From assembly GCF_002899675.1 (NCBI RefSeq), contig NZ_PKUU01000007.1:124001-188000 (forward strand): 64,000 nt of DNA, written 5' to 3'. A model generated the notes under the pieces. That model was not told where the DNA came from and ran no database searches. It saw only the letters and a program-made list of their open reading frames with translations. Below, one piece after another: positions 25,366-35,538 of this stretch (the stretch's first letter is position 1; each line of letters begins with the position of its first letter). Source of the stretch: Clostridium sp. chh4-2 (lineage in GTDB: Bacteria > Bacillota > Clostridia > Lachnospirales > Lachnospiraceae). The position numbers and the translations under genes were made by a program.

Positions 25366-26658
25366 TCACCCTATTTTCAATTTAAACTTCTGCACTTCTT
25401 TCTCAGAATCAATCTTCTCTATCATAGCTCCAAGACCTCTAAGTTTTTTCTCGAAATGCTCATATCCTCTTTGTATATAACCAATCTGATCCACAACCGT
25501 ATAACCGTCGGCCGCCAGTCCCGCTATCACGAGGGCAGCTCCCGCGCGAAGATCAGGCGCATCCACCTGAGCCCCGGTAAATCCGCTGACGCCGGTAATG
25601 ACTGCCACATTGCCTTCCACTTTAACATTGCATCCCATACGGGCCAATTCGTCTACGTATTTAAAACGGTTTTCAAAAATGCTTTCGGTCACAATGCTTG
25701 TCCCGGTTGCCAGTGCCAGAGTCACTGTAATCTGCGGCTGCATATCCGTTGGGAATCCTGGATAAGGCAGTGTCTTAATATTGGTCGGCTTCTGTTTCGG
25801 CTTTCCTACTACGCGGACAGCATCATCGAATTCCACCACTTCGCATCCCATCTCCATCAGCTTTGCAGAGATCGCTTCTAAATGCTTAGGAATTACGTTC
25901 CTGACCATAACATCGCCGCGGGTCACAGCGGCTGCACACATAAAGGTGCCTGCCTCGATCTGATCCGGAATGATGGAATAATCGGTTCCATGAAGCTTTC
26001 TCACACCTTTGATACGGATGATATCGGTTCCTGCGCCTTTTATATTAGCGCCCATGCTGTTCAAAAAGTTTGCCACATCGACAATATGAGGCTCCTTCGC
26101 AGCATTTTCTATAATCGTCTGGCCTTCTGCCAATGTGGCAGCCATCATGATATTAATCGTTGCTCCCACTGATACCACATCCAGATAAATGTGGCTTCCC
26201 ACCAGGTCGATGGCATGAGCGACCACAGCCCCCCGCTCTATGGATACGTCGGCTCCCAGAGCACGAAATCCTTTGAGGTGCTGGTCAATAGGCCTGCTCC
26301 CTATGTCACATCCTCCCGGCAGCGGTACTTCCGCGCTTTTGTACTTTCCAAGAAGAGCGCCTATAAAGTAATAAGAGGCTCTGATCTTTCTGATATAATC
26401 ATCATCTACGGAAACTTCCTTTATCTCACTTGCATTGATCTTTACCGTATGGCGGTCAATCCGGTCAACGGAAGCTCCGATCTCTTCAATCGCTTCCAAA
26501 AGTACATTGATATCTCTGACGTCAGGTAAATTATCAATCACAACATCTTCATCTGTCATAATAGCAGCAGCTAATATCCCCAGAGCAGCATTCTTCGCAC
26601 CGCTGATATTCACTTCACCTACCAGCGGGTTACCGCCCTTCATAATATACTGTTCCAT
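25366..26658 (-). CDS. murA: UDP-N-acetylglucosamine 1-carboxyvinyltransferase
   Basis: This 430-residue cytoplasmic enzyme transfers enolpyruvate from PEP to UDP-GlcNAc, the first committed step of peptidoglycan synthesis. The N-terminal [20 protein letters not shown] is the substrate-binding signature. The catalytic loop [20 protein letters not shown] retains the active-site cysteine that fosfomycin modifies, so the classical sensitive form is expected. [16 protein letters not shown] is also conserved. It is transcribed alone: a promoter lies at 26730-26757 and a terminator at 25308. Clostridia often have two MurA paralogues; only one is here. Confidence 0.96.
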   Translation of the reverse strand: MEQYIMKGGNPLVGEVNISGAKNAALGILAAAIMTDEDVVIDNLPDVRDINVLLEAIEEIGASVDRIDRHTVKINASEIKEVSVDDDYIRKIRASYYFIGALLGKYKSAEVPLPGGCDIGSRPIDQHLKGFRALGADVSIERGAVVAHAIDLVGSHIYLDVVSVGATINIMMAATLAEGQTIIENAAKEPHIVDVANFLNSMGANIKGAGTDIIRIKGVRKLHGTDYSIIPDQIEAGTFMCAAAVTRGDVMVRNVIPKHLEAISAKLMEMGCEVVEFDDAVRVVGKPKQKPTNIKTLPYPGFPTDMQPQITVTLALATGTSIVTESIFENRFKYVDELARMGCNVKVEGNVAVITGVSGFTGAQVDAPDLRAGAALVIAGLAADGYTVVDQIGYIQRGYEHFEKKLRGLGAMIEKIDSEKEVQKFKLKIG

Positions 26659-26729
26659 TTTACACCTCTATATACATTTGCTCTATTCAATTATTTTCTT
26701 ACGTTTTTTTTACAACTATACCTTTGCTA

Positions 26730-26757
26730 ATTATAACACATCAATAGAATTTGTAAA
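26730..26757 (-). promoter_or_regulatory. Sigma-A promoter of murA
   Basis: On the minus strand TTTACA (26752-26757) and TATAAT (26730-26735) have a 16-base spacer, about 72 bases ahead of the murA start. Confidence 0.65.
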
Positions 26758-27090
26758 GCTTTCCCGTTTTTTTCCCCGGTAAAAGGCCGCAAATAAAGTC
26801 GTTTTCTGTCATTGTAAAATGTTATATTTATCCATTTTTTACCATAAATGCTTCTGTTTGTGTGACCGCTATTTATGCAATTCAAGTCTGCCGTATTGAA
26901 TAGACTGAATACAGATGATTTTATTCCCTTGTATTAAATTTTTCTTTAACCATTCTATGAGACTTAATGAAATTTCATCTTTTTTAGCATTCCACATGAG
27001 CAATATGACCAATTTTTCGTATCCTTTTGATTATTTCATAAAAAAATATTTTTTTACCTCATAATATTTCGGCAGATTACTGGTACATAA
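26758..27090. other. AT-rich gap without a recognisable gene
   Basis: This stretch of about 330 bases between the murA promoter and the terminator at 27097 is AT-rich, with short T and A runs. I see no open frame with a ribosome binding site, no convincing RNA structure and no repeat in it. Confidence 0.6.
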
Positions 27091-27096
27091 AAGAAT

Positions 27097-27133
27097 CCCG
27101 CCGCCGAAAACATCTCTGATTCCGGCAGGCGGG
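27097..27133 (-). terminator. Terminator of the 826-residue membrane protein gene
   Basis: CCCGCCGCCG (27097-27106) pairs with CGGCAGGCGGG (27123-27133), apart from one bulge; on the minus strand the stem is followed by ATTCTTTTATG. Confidence 0.65.
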
Positions 27134-27157
27134 TTATCCACATCGTCTTTATACAAT

Positions 27158-29638
27158 TTAACTATTATCCACAGAAAGCCCGCAGATAAAATCATTATTC
27201 ATGCTTTGGAAATAGGTGTTTCCATCTCCCAAGCCCATCTTGTAGGTACTTTCCGAAACAGGATCATAGATAGAAACATTATACTGGTCATAACCGTATA
27301 ACAGCAGATATCCTCCATCTCCCTGATAAGCCGCCACCGGAATACCTTGGTCGATAAAATACAGAACCTGGCTTAACGTACATCCTCTCGCATCTAAAAT
27401 CATGATATCATCATAGATCTGGCTGGATGTCACCTCTCCCAAATGACTGGTCAGCCGGTAGGCGGCCGTCTTAGGATCCCGTATTGTTTTCGTTGGATTT
27501 CTGTTAATGCGGTTATATAGAATCTGATGATTGCCGTCCGTCACATAGCCCATCTTATTGTAAGCCAGCTGCACCGCCTCTGTAAAGTCATCGGTCACCT
27601 CTAAGAGTCTGCCTGCGCCGTAAGCATAAAACTGTAACTTTCCATTTGAGTTATTCAGCTGCAGTACCAGGTTTTCCGACGTTTCTCCTGAGATCTGTTT
27701 CGGCGTGCTCACACGCACACTTTTTGAGTTTTTAATTTCAGTGCTCAGCTGGACAAAATACAGCTGCCTCCGCTGAGGAGAAGCATACCAGCCGATTCCA
27801 TCCATATTCTGATTCTTTACCTCTTCATTGCATACAATGGTGTCCTTATCGGATTTTATATATCCGCCGTCTCCACTCTTAACCAAACGGTCCATATGGA
27901 TTCTTCCGTCTTCTACGACAACGGATGCCAGATAACGGCCGGATTTCTCATACCGGGTCAGTATTTCCAGCTTGTCGTCTACAATCTCGAGCGCATACAT
28001 CGGCAGCGTTTCAACCCGCCCATGTACGGTCCATAAATCCTCTTCTTTCGCCAGTCCATAGATAAAATCGTTATTCACAAAGCCCAGCGCTCTCATAACC
28101 GCGCCCTCTGAATTGGTGATCTCCACCTTTTGCCCGGTTTCAAAATCCATCAGATGAATCATGCCGGACTGATAAAGGCCGGCGCCGTCCTGCCACGCTA
28201 CCCTTCTTCCGTCCTGGCTGACGGCAAAACTGCCTTCTTCCAGGGAATCCGCCACAACCATATATTCTTTGCTGTTTAAATCCACCCCATAAATCGCATG
28301 GTTCAAGTAAAAATACAGCATTTCCGTGCCGCCCAGGCAGGCCAGCTGGCCGATATCCGAAGACAGACTTTCAAAACTAGCGGTAACCGGAAGGAAAAAG
28401 CTTTCATCTATGGTATTGCTTTCATATTTATACCGGTACATGCTGATTCCCATCATTCCTTCGTGTTTTCCACGGTTCATATAGCCGTAGACCAGGAAAT
28501 CCACATCGCCGCTGTCGGAAACCGAGACAATGCTCACGTCATGCTGGTCATACTGGCTTCTGGGGCTGTCGTCGTTGCCGCTTCGGAAGGAGAAGATTCT
28601 CACCGCTTCATTTTTTTCCTGATTGTAACTCCAAAGATCTTTATTGACACGGAATGCTAAAACATTGCCTTTTTCACTTTTTCTAACCGTGATATTCTCT
28701 TCATTTTCAATTCCCAGCAATATTCTCTTTCCTGAGAACAGCTCCTTGTCCCCATCGAAGACCTGGTTGGTAGTCCGTTCAAAATCCATGAGATAAATTC
28801 TCTGAGGGCTCCATTTCATCGTGAAATTATCGCTTACCTCATAGTATTCCTTATTCCCGTCATCATTCTCATGAACAGCCGTATAGTCTACCTGAACATT
28901 TCCCATGATTCCGTCCACTTCTTTCAGCGTTATCTGCATACTGCCTTCCAGCTGCATGTCCAGCCCCGCCCAGGTAATCTGGTTAAAACTGGACCGTATG
29001 GTTACATGGCCAAGGGACGATTCGTCTTCTGTATTGCTGCTTTCCAGATAAGTAGTCAAAGACCGGGCCTGTTCATAATCAAACGTTTTCGTCGAAAAAT
29101 CCCTGGCGAAATCCACCATCTGCCCGATATTTTCATTATCTGTCCACATAATTCTGGTGTAATAGTTAATAACTCCATGCTTCTCGGTCTCTACAAACAA
29201 ATGAAGCATATACTGCTCGTCCTTCGTTAAAAGGTTTTGAATCGGCAGCACCACATTGGTGCTTCCAGCGCTCTCATCCCAGCTTTCCACATCGGTCCGC
29301 TCTACAAGCCGCTGCAAATCCATGCTTCGGATCTCATAATGAACGGCCAGCACGCTCTCGCCATAATCGGCGATCCTCATACCCAAATTCCGGTCTGAAG
29401 GCAGGATGGTTAAGGAATTGTCCGCAGCTGTCCGGTCCATCTCCTGAAGATAGCCGTGGAGAACATTGAGCTCACTTCCGAACATACTGGTATATACTAC
29501 CGGAAGAGTTGCCTCTTCCATGGAAGTATATACCGTATCGGACTTCTCTGACGTATTCTTTTCAAATACAAAAAATATGACAAGCGCGGCAAGAAAAACA
29601 CCGCACAAAATTCCCACTTTTTTAATGATTTTTCCCAT
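27158..29638 (-). CDS. Membrane-anchored propeller-like protein with C39-like C-terminal region
   Basis: This 826-residue protein has one N-terminal TM helix (VGILCGVFLAALVIFFVFE, about 8-26). The rest should lie outside the cell. The middle (about 280-640) has propeller-like elements such as LAFRVNKDLWSYNQEKNEAVRI, VSQDGRRVAWQDGAGLYQSG and LYFVQLS. The C-terminal 130 residues resemble the papain-like C39 fold: DARGCTLSQVLYFIDQGIPV followed by GYLLLYGYDQYNVSIYDP. The usual catalytic histidine before GYD is replaced by LLL, so a non-catalytic role is likely. It is not a family I can name. The promoter is at 29731-29759 and a terminator at 27097, so it is transcribed alone or together with the proline-repeat gene upstream. 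Confidence 0.7.
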   Translation of the reverse strand: MGKIIKKVGILCGVFLAALVIFFVFEKNTSEKSDTVYTSMEEATLPVVYTSMFGSELNVLHGYLQEMDRTAADNSLTILPSDRNLGMRIADYGESVLAVHYEIRSMDLQRLVERTDVESWDESAGSTNVVLPIQNLLTKDEQYMLHLFVETEKHGVINYYTRIMWTDNENIGQMVDFARDFSTKTFDYEQARSLTTYLESSNTEDESSLGHVTIRSSFNQITWAGLDMQLEGSMQITLKEVDGIMGNVQVDYTAVHENDDGNKEYYEVSDNFTMKWSPQRIYLMDFERTTNQVFDGDKELFSGKRILLGIENEENITVRKSEKGNVLAFRVNKDLWSYNQEKNEAVRIFSFRSGNDDSPRSQYDQHDVSIVSVSDSGDVDFLVYGYMNRGKHEGMMGISMYRYKYESNTIDESFFLPVTASFESLSSDIGQLACLGGTEMLYFYLNHAIYGVDLNSKEYMVVADSLEEGSFAVSQDGRRVAWQDGAGLYQSGMIHLMDFETGQKVEITNSEGAVMRALGFVNNDFIYGLAKEEDLWTVHGRVETLPMYALEIVDDKLEILTRYEKSGRYLASVVVEDGRIHMDRLVKSGDGGYIKSDKDTIVCNEEVKNQNMDGIGWYASPQRRQLYFVQLSTEIKNSKSVRVSTPKQISGETSENLVLQLNNSNGKLQFYAYGAGRLLEVTDDFTEAVQLAYNKMGYVTDGNHQILYNRINRNPTKTIRDPKTAAYRLTSHLGEVTSSQIYDDIMILDARGCTLSQVLYFIDQGIPVAAYQGDGGYLLLYGYDQYNVSIYDPVSESTYKMGLGDGNTYFQSMNNDFICGLSVDNS

Positions 29639-29682
29639 GTATTACAGCATCCTTTGTTATTCTTTTTTCCACGTTTTATTAC

Positions 29683-29707
29683 GGTCAGCGCAGTAAATGC
29701 GCAGACC
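29683..29707. terminator. Hairpin in the leader of the 826-residue gene
   Basis: GGTCAGCGCA (29683-29692) and TGCGCAGACC (29698-29707) form a nearly perfect stem around a 5-base loop. It may end the proline-repeat transcript or act in the leader of the downstream gene. Confidence 0.5.
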
Positions 29708-29730
29708 TATTGAACAGTTATTATTTTTCT

Positions 29731-29759
29731 ATTGTATATGCTATCCATAAAAACCTCAA
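29731..29759 (-). promoter_or_regulatory. Possible promoter of the 826-residue gene
   Basis: On the minus strand TTGAGG (29754-29759) and TACAAT (29731-29736) are 17 bases apart. The -35 match is moderate. Confidence 0.45.
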
Positions 29760-29777
29760 CTTAATCTTTTATGAATT

Positions 29778-30305
29778 TCAGCACCGTCCCGTCTGGCATC
29801 TGCGGCGGTATATCTCATTCAAAAGCATGATGCGGACAAGGTCGTTCAGCCAGTTATTTCCTGATCCCGGAGGCAGCGGTCTAGGTGGCTGCGGCGGTTG
29901 TGGCCTTGGTGGCTGAGGCGGCCAAGGTTGTGGTGGTCTCGGCGGCTGAGGCGGCCAAGGTTGTGGTGGTCTCGGCGGCTGCGGTGGTCTTGGCGGAGGT
30001 CCCCATGCAGGCAGCTGCTGCATTTTCGTGGCTTCATAAATCTCCACTTCCTCCACGTCAACTGCACCCGGCAGCTCCTGCGTCTTTTCACTCAGCAATT
30101 CCGGTACTTCCTGATACACTCTGGCGCAGATATCGCTGCACATCTGTTCAATCACTATTTGGTCAGGATATTCATCATACATGGGGCTGAATTTATATTC
30201 CATTTTATCACAAGCCTCATCCACATAGTTCTGAAGGGTTCTCGCCCTCATAGGATATAAGCTTCTGAAATATTCCAGCTCTCCATTGGCATAACTATTC
30301 TGCAT
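29778..30305 (-). CDS. Proline-rich repeat protein, unknown function
   Basis: This 175-residue soluble protein has three parts. Residues 1-95 are helical and acidic, with MRARTLQNYVDEACDKMEYK and SPMYDEYPDQIVIEQMCSDIC; similar N-termini occur in uncharacterised Lachnospiraceae proteins, to my knowledge without an assigned role. Residues about 97-147 are a low-complexity PPRPPQPWPPQ repeat. Residues about 148-175 form a conserved-looking tail, GNNWLNDLVRIMLLNEIYRRR. There is no signal peptide. GGAG six bases before the ATG supports the start. A spore coat or scaffold role is conceivable but not shown. Confidence 0.75.
   Translation of the reverse strand: MQNSYANGELEYFRSLYPMRARTLQNYVDEACDKMEYKFSPMYDEYPDQIVIEQMCSDICARVYQEVPELLSEKTQELPGAVDVEEVEIYEATKMQQLPAWGPPPRPPQPPRPPQPWPPQPPRPPQPWPPQPPRPQPPQPPRPLPPGSGNNWLNDLVRIMLLNEIYRRRCQTGRC
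29917..29982. repeat. 33-bp tandem repeat encoding PPRPPQPWPPQ
   Basis: Two units of 33 bases (29917-29949 and 29950-29982) are almost identical, flanked by degenerate copies. The unit length of 11 codons keeps the frame, so unit gain or loss by slippage would change protein length without a frameshift. Confidence 0.85.
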
Positions 30306-30397
30306 TCTGTTCTCCTCTGCATTCTTCTATAATCATATCATATGCAGCACACCCTTCACTTTGCCACTTTATAGCGTTTATACTTTGGTGTATGTGT

Positions 30398-30426
30398 TTG
30401 CATAATTTTAAAAATATGTCTATAAT
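30398..30426 (+). promoter_or_regulatory. Sigma-A promoter of the 2-hydroxyacid dehydrogenase
   Basis: TTGCAT (30398-30403) and TATAAT (30421-30426) are 17 bases apart, about 60 bases before the gene. Confidence 0.65.
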
Positions 30427-30493
30427 TTATGCATAAAATAAGAGCTGAGCTCAAAGACAGTCTCAGCCACCGATTAACTAAAGGAGGCCTACT

Positions 30494-31477
30494 ATGAAAC
30501 TTATTGCATTTGAAGTCCGCGACGACGAGATGAGCACATTTACGCGGTTAGAAAAAGAACATGATTTAGAGATCGCCTACTACCCATTTCCTGTCAGCAC
30601 AGAAAATGTTGACCTGGTAAACGGTTATGAATACATGACCACTTTAGGCATGAGCCATTTAGATTCCGAACTTCTGGATCAGCTTCATAAGCGGGGAATC
30701 CGTTTTCTGAATACCCGCACCATCGGCTACAATCACATCGACATTTCCCATGCCAATGAGCTTGGAATGGTAGTCAGCAACACATACTACGGCCCCTACG
30801 GAGTTGCCGACTATGCGATCATGCTGATCCTCATGTCTCTGCGTCACTATAAACAGGCACTTTTCCGCGGCAATGTCAACGACTATTCCCTGACCGGACT
30901 GCAGGGCATGGAGATGCGCAACTTGACCGTAGGTGTCATCGGAACCGGAAAGATCGGCGCTGCAGTAATCGAGAACCTTCAGGGCTTCCGTTGTAAAGTG
31001 CTGGCTTACGATGTATACCATAATCCTAATTTGAAGGGATTGGCTGATTATGTTTCCTTAGAAGAGCTTTACAACAGATGTGATATCATCACCCTTCACA
31101 CCCCGCTTCTGGAGTCCACCTATCACATGATCAATAAAGATACCATAGGACAGATGAAGGATGGCGTCATTATCATCAACTGCGCCCGCGGACCGCTTAT
31201 CTGTCTGGAAGATCTGATCAATGCCGTGGAAAGCAAAAAAGTGGGAGCCGTAGGCTTAGACGTGGTGGAACATGAAGAAGGAATTTATCACAGAGATTTG
31301 AGAAGTGATATTATCAGAAACAGGGATATGGCTTATTTAAGACAGTTCCCCAATGTCACCATGACTCAGCATATGGCGTTCTACACAAAAGAAGCCGTGG
31401 AAAGCATGGTCGTTTATTCAATTAAAAACCTGATGCAGTGCAAAGAAACCGGAACTTGTGATATGGCCTTAAAATAA
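30494..31477 (+). CDS. D-isomer-specific 2-hydroxyacid dehydrogenase (D-lactate dehydrogenase type)
   Basis: This 327-residue NAD-dependent enzyme likely interconverts pyruvate and D-lactate or a related 2-keto acid. The Rossmann motif is VGVIGTGKIGAAVIENL (about 147-163). Catalytic residues are the arginine in NCARGPLI (about 236), a glutamate in the VVEHEEG region and the histidine in MTQHMAFYT (about 296). NTRTIGYNHIDI is typical of the LdhA/VanH subgroup. A strong AAAGGAGG precedes the ATG. It is monocistronic, bounded by its own promoter and a strong terminator. VanH-type function is unlikely because no ligase gene is nearby. Confidence 0.88.
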   Translation: MKLIAFEVRDDEMSTFTRLEKEHDLEIAYYPFPVSTENVDLVNGYEYMTTLGMSHLDSELLDQLHKRGIRFLNTRTIGYNHIDISHANELGMVVSNTYYGPYGVADYAIMLILMSLRHYKQALFRGNVNDYSLTGLQGMEMRNLTVGVIGTGKIGAAVIENLQGFRCKVLAYDVYHNPNLKGLADYVSLEELYNRCDIITLHTPLLESTYHMINKDTIGQMKDGVIIINCARGPLICLEDLINAVESKKVGAVGLDVVEHEEGIYHRDLRSDIIRNRDMAYLRQFPNVTMTQHMAFYTKEAVESMVVYSIKNLMQCKETGTCDMALK

Positions 31478-31494
31478 ATTTTAAAAAAGGTTAA

Positions 31495-31535
31495 GCCGGG
31501 ATGAAGCAGGAGCCCCCGCTTCATCCCGGCTTTTT
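31495..31535. terminator. Bidirectional intrinsic terminator
   Basis: GCCGGGATGAAGC (31495-31507) and GCTTCATCCCGGC (31518-31530) form a perfect 13-bp stem followed by TTTTT. The reverse direction also ends in T-rich sequence, so it can serve the convergent dnaB operon. Confidence 0.92.
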
Positions 31536-31591
31536 ACCGGAATTTCTAAAGTTTCATTGCAATCCAAATGTATTTCCAGCCCCAAACAACC

Positions 31592-32929
31592 TTATTGCTT
31601 GGCAATATTGGCAAATTTCGTGTATTCCGGTCTCCAAAGAAGATTGACCGTTCCGATAGGGCCGTTTCTTTGTTTTGCGATGATTACCTCGGCCACATTG
31701 GGATTTTCCGTATCTTTATTATAATAGTCGTCACGGTATAAGAACATAACCACGTCGGCATCCTGCTCGATGGAGCCGGATTCTCGAAGGTCGGAAAGCA
31801 TGGGTCTGTGATCCGGTCTTGTCTCACAGGCACGGCTTAACTGGGAAAGCGCGATAACCGGCGCATTCAGCTCTCGGGCCAATGCTTTTAAAGAACGGGA
31901 GATTTCGGAAACCTCCTGCTGTCTATTCTCCCCGCCTTTTCCGGAACCTGACATCAGCTGCAGGTAATCGATGATTACCATGTTAAGGCCATATTCCAGC
32001 TTCATCTTTCTGCATTTGGAACGCAGCTCCGTGATGGAGATACCGGGAGTATCGTCGATAATCAGCTGTGACCTTCCGATCGTGCCGATTCCTTCCACAA
32101 CCGCATCCCAATCGGAATCCGTCAGGGAACCGGTTCGGAGTTTTTGGGAATCCACATTAGTTTCCATGGACAGCATACGGTTTACCAGCTGTTCCTTGGA
32201 CATCTCCAAGCTGAATACCATGCATGGAATCCCTTTTTTTACCGCCACATGGTCAACCAGGTTTAATACAAATGCCGTCTTACCCATGGAAGGGCGGGCG
32301 GCGATCAGTATGAAGTCGGAAGGCTGCATACCGGATGTTTTATAATCCAGGTCGATGAATCCGGTTGGGATACCGGTAACCGTTCCCTGGGTTTTTGACG
32401 CCTGTTCAATCTTTTCCAAAACATTTAACGCTACCTGGCGGATCGGTACAAATTCTCCCGACGCGTTCCGGCTCTGCAGCAGGTCAAATACGGATTTTTC
32501 CGTCTGTCCCAGAATATCTTCCAGACTTTCTTTGCCCGCATAACAGACATTGGCTATCTCTTCATTAACTTTAATCAGCTTTCTTAAAACCGACTTCTCT
32601 TTAACGATATTCGCATAGGATTTAACATTGGCCGATGTCGGAACCATGGTGATGATATCCCTTACGAAATCCAGGCTGCTGACTTCCGGCGGAACATCCT
32701 TTTCCTTTAAACGGTTCTGCAGGGTAACCAGGTCAACCGGCATCCCCTCGTTAAATAGCTCTACCATGGATTCAAACATCACGCCATATTGATGCTGGTA
32801 AAAATCGCTGCCCATGATAATCTCCGAGGCAGTAATAATCGCTTCTTTATCCATTAACATGGACCCGATCACAGACTGTTCCGCTTCAATGCTGTGAGGA
32901 AGCACCCGCTTAATCAGCGCTTCATCCAT
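31592..32929 (-). CDS. dnaB: Replicative DNA helicase
   Basis: This 445-residue hexameric helicase unwinds DNA at the replication fork. The N-terminal domain begins LPHSIEAEQSVIGSMLMDKEAI. The RecA-like domain has Walker A in ILIAARPSMGKTAFVLNLV and Walker B in LNMVIIDYLQLMSG. The arginine-finger region SDLRESGSIEQDADVVMFLYRD is also conserved. It is the last gene of gdpP-rplI-dnaB, 14 bases after rplI. No intein is present. Confidence 0.97.
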   Translation of the reverse strand: MDEALIKRVLPHSIEAEQSVIGSMLMDKEAIITASEIIMGSDFYQHQYGVMFESMVELFNEGMPVDLVTLQNRLKEKDVPPEVSSLDFVRDIITMVPTSANVKSYANIVKEKSVLRKLIKVNEEIANVCYAGKESLEDILGQTEKSVFDLLQSRNASGEFVPIRQVALNVLEKIEQASKTQGTVTGIPTGFIDLDYKTSGMQPSDFILIAARPSMGKTAFVLNLVDHVAVKKGIPCMVFSLEMSKEQLVNRMLSMETNVDSQKLRTGSLTDSDWDAVVEGIGTIGRSQLIIDDTPGISITELRSKCRKMKLEYGLNMVIIDYLQLMSGSGKGGENRQQEVSEISRSLKALARELNAPVIALSQLSRACETRPDHRPMLSDLRESGSIEQDADVVMFLYRDDYYNKDTENPNVAEVIIAKQRNGPIGTVNLLWRPEYTKFANIAKQ

Positions 32930-32943
32930 AGTGTTTTTCCCCC

Positions 32944-33390
32944 TTATGCCTCAACAACTTTAACTGCCAGTTTAGCCGTCACATCCTTGTGGAGTTTAAT
33001 TCCTACTTCATGGGTTCCGAAGGTTTTAAGAGGTTCAGGAAGAAGCAGTTTCTTCTTATCAATGTCCAGATTCAGCTGGCTGGTAATCGCCGCTGAAATC
33101 TCTTTTCCGGAAACGGAACCGAATGCTCTTCCGCCTTCTCCTGCCTTAATCGATACCGTAATAGAAGAACTGCCGATCTTTTCAGCCAGTTCTTTGGCCG
33201 CCGCCAGCTGCTCTGCTGCGATCTTCTCGGCGTTTGCCTTCTGTAACTTTAAATCGTTGAGATTCTTTGATGTTGCCTCTATTCCAAGTTTTTTAGGAAG
33301 AATAAAATTCCTTGCGTAACCGTCATTGACGTTTACCACCTGTCCTTTTTTTCCTAATGATTTTACGTCTTCTAATAATACAACTTCCAT
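32944..33390 (-). CDS. rplI: 50S ribosomal protein L9
   Basis: This 148-residue ribosomal protein binds 23S rRNA near the L1 stalk. The N-terminal domain has the signature [34 protein letters not shown] connecting helix and the C-terminal domain ([13 protein letters not shown]) follow. Its ATG overlaps the gdpP stop codon by one base (TAATG), which indicates translational coupling. Confidence 0.97.
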   Translation of the reverse strand: MEVVLLEDVKSLGKKGQVVNVNDGYARNFILPKKLGIEATSKNLNDLKLQKANAEKIAAEQLAAAKELAEKIGSSSITVSIKAGEGGRAFGSVSGKEISAAITSQLNLDIDKKKLLLPEPLKTFGTHEVGIKLHKDVTAKLAVKVVEA

Positions 33391-35444
33391 TATGATATAT
33401 CTCCCTTCTCTAGCATCTCTTTGATGACTACTTTGACGCGTTCCTTCGCTTCTTCGATGGTCGCACCTTTCAGCTGCGCTCCGGCAATGGTTCTGTGCCC
33501 TCCGCCGCCTAATTGTTCCATCATCACCTGAACATTGACTTCGTCAATGGACCGCGCACTGATGTATACGGTTCCGTTATACTCTGCCAGCACAACGGAT
33601 GCCTTAATGCCTATAATGCCCAGCAGTTCATTGGCCGCCTGGGCCGCAACAATGGTCGGGCTGGTCACATCTCCGGACGGACATTCGCTGATCGCAAATG
33701 CGCCTTCAAATACCTCCGCCCGTCTCACCGCTTCCGCCTTTGCCTTGTAATCCGCCATATCGTCGCGGAACAGCTTGCGGACTCTCGTGATATCCGCGCC
33801 GCTTCTTCTCAGATAAGCAGCCGCTTCAAATGTCCTCACACCGGTCTGATTGGTGAAATTATTGGTATCGATGACGATTCCGGCATACATGGCGTCCGCC
33901 TCTGCGGATTTGATCTTGATTCCGTCTGCAATGTATTGTAAAATCTCCGCAACCATCTCACAGGTTGAAGATGCATACGGCTCTACATAGGAAAGCACCG
34001 CATTATCGATGATTTCGCTGCTCTGCCTGTGATGATCCAAAACCACGATTCCTTTAACCATACGTAAAAGTTCCGGCGCATCGGCGATGCTTGGACGGTT
34101 GACGTCCACAACTACGAGAATGGTGTTGCTGTCCACCAGTTCCGCAGCCCTCGCTCCGTTCAGGAACAGATCATCCGGATAATCCCCGTTGCCGATAAAA
34201 CGGTCCATCATAGGCCTTACGGAGGATGTCACTTCGTTGATCACTATATGTGCCTTTTTATTCAGGGATGTGGCAATTCTGTAGATGCCGACAGCAGCGC
34301 CAAAGGAATCGATATCCGCTCTCTGGTGTCCCATAATGAGCAGGCGGTCCTTGGTCTCCAGTAATTCCCTGAGCGCATGGGCTTTGACTCTGGCCTTCAC
34401 TCTGGTGGTCTTTTCCAGCTGCTGTGATTTTCCTCCGTAATAGAGGATCTTTTCGCCGTCTTTGACAACGGCCTGGTCGCCGCCGCGCCCCAGCGCCATA
34501 TCGATGGCCATTCTGGCAAAATCATAATTCTGGGAATATGTTTCACCGTTCATGCCAAGACCGATACTCAGTGTAACAGACATCTCATTACCTATATTCA
34601 CAGTCTTTACGTCTTCCAGAATTGAAAAACGGCTTTCCTGTATTCCTGCCACATACTGCTGCTTTATGGTAAAGAAATATTTATCCTTTTCCAGCTTCTT
34701 GACAACGCCGTTCATGCCTGCAATATATTTGCTGATCTTACGGTCAATTAACGCCATGAGAAGGGATCTTCTGACCTCTTCCACACTTTCTAATGCCTCT
34801 TCGTAATTGTCCAGATAGATGAGTCCGGCCACCATCTTCTGATTGGTGATCTCCTGTTTGTATTTCAAAATCTCCGTCTCATCAAATAAATACACAGCAA
34901 AAAGTTTCTGGTGGCAATTTTCAGCTCCCAGGGTCTCTTCCGCTTCCCTGCTGCTGCTTTCTTCTACCAGAACCTGTTTTACATCAATTCTGTAATTTCG
35001 TTCGCCAAGACAGCTGTGAATGCTGATATCTTCTTCCTGCTGGGGAAGGCTTTCCTTGGTTACTTCCGGAAATACGGCCATCAAACTCTTTCTGGAGTTC
35101 TTCTCCACTCCTGTAAGATCGTGGAATTCCTGATTCATCCAGAGAATTTTCCCATTCTCATCAGCCACCGCGTACGGAACATTCATCTCGGTGAGCAGCT
35201 GTTTCTGAATCCATGCATAATCTGCGGAAAATTCCACCAGACCTGCCATCATTCTTCTTCTCTTATAGAAATACAGCCATAATGCAATCAGAATATAAAT
35301 TACCGTAAATCCGCACATCACCAGGCCGGCCACCGTATCCACCGCGCCGATCAGCAGATTAGCTATAATCAGCAAAGCAGACAATAGTAAGGGCCACTGC
35401 ATGTAGATCCCCAATTGCCCTTTCACCTTAACCTTTTCTTTCAT
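33390..35444 (-). CDS. gdpP: GdpP/YybT-type cyclic-di-AMP phosphodiesterase
   Basis: This 684-residue membrane enzyme degrades cyclic di-AMP. Two TM helices at about 12-55 are followed by a small PAS domain (about 70-170), a degenerate GGDEF domain (about 185-330, with [12 protein letters not shown] where GGDEF would be) and a DHH/DHHA1 phosphodiesterase domain (about 345-680). The DHH module has [40 protein letters not shown] and the C-terminal [16 protein letters not shown] 35444, seven bases after GAGGAG, is preferred over ATG 35474. The gdpP-rplI-dnaB order is usual in Firmicutes. Confidence 0.95.
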   Translation of the reverse strand: MKEKVKVKGQLGIYMQWPLLLSALLIIANLLIGAVDTVAGLVMCGFTVIYILIALWLYFYKRRRMMAGLVEFSADYAWIQKQLLTEMNVPYAVADENGKILWMNQEFHDLTGVEKNSRKSLMAVFPEVTKESLPQQEEDISIHSCLGERNYRIDVKQVLVEESSSREAEETLGAENCHQKLFAVYLFDETEILKYKQEITNQKMVAGLIYLDNYEEALESVEEVRRSLLMALIDRKISKYIAGMNGVVKKLEKDKYFFTIKQQYVAGIQESRFSILEDVKTVNIGNEMSVTLSIGLGMNGETYSQNYDFARMAIDMALGRGGDQAVVKDGEKILYYGGKSQQLEKTTRVKARVKAHALRELLETKDRLLIMGHQRADIDSFGAAVGIYRIATSLNKKAHIVINEVTSSVRPMMDRFIGNGDYPDDLFLNGARAAELVDSNTILVVVDVNRPSIADAPELLRMVKGIVVLDHHRQSSEIIDNAVLSYVEPYASSTCEMVAEILQYIADGIKIKSAEADAMYAGIVIDTNNFTNQTGVRTFEAAAYLRRSGADITRVRKLFRDDMADYKAKAEAVRRAEVFEGAFAISECPSGDVTSPTIVAAQAANELLGIIGIKASVVLAEYNGTVYISARSIDEVNVQVMMEQLGGGGHRTIAGAQLKGATIEEAKERVKVVIKEMLEKGDIS

Positions 35445-35491
35445 GGCTATCTCCTCTTCTAAAAGATTAAGCATATTTCGCCTATCATATG

Positions 35492-35520
35492 ATTATAGCA
35501 TACCCGCCGTTTTTCGTCTA
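35492..35520 (-). promoter_or_regulatory. Sigma-A promoter of gdpP-rplI-dnaB
   Basis: On the minus strand TAGACG (35515-35520) and TATAAT (35492-35497), preceded by TATGC, are 17 bases apart. Confidence 0.6.
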
Positions 35521-35538
35521 TGGTTTGAAACCAAAGAA

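Noticed and set aside
29885..30260. Long plus-strand frames opposite the proline-repeat gene
   Set aside because: They result from the GC-rich repeats of the real minus-strand gene and consist of low-complexity sequence.
30494..31477. VanH-type vancomycin-resistance dehydrogenase
   Set aside because: No VanA-type ligase or VanX-type peptidase gene is adjacent, and the gene is monocistronic. An ordinary D-lactate dehydrogenase type explains the motifs.
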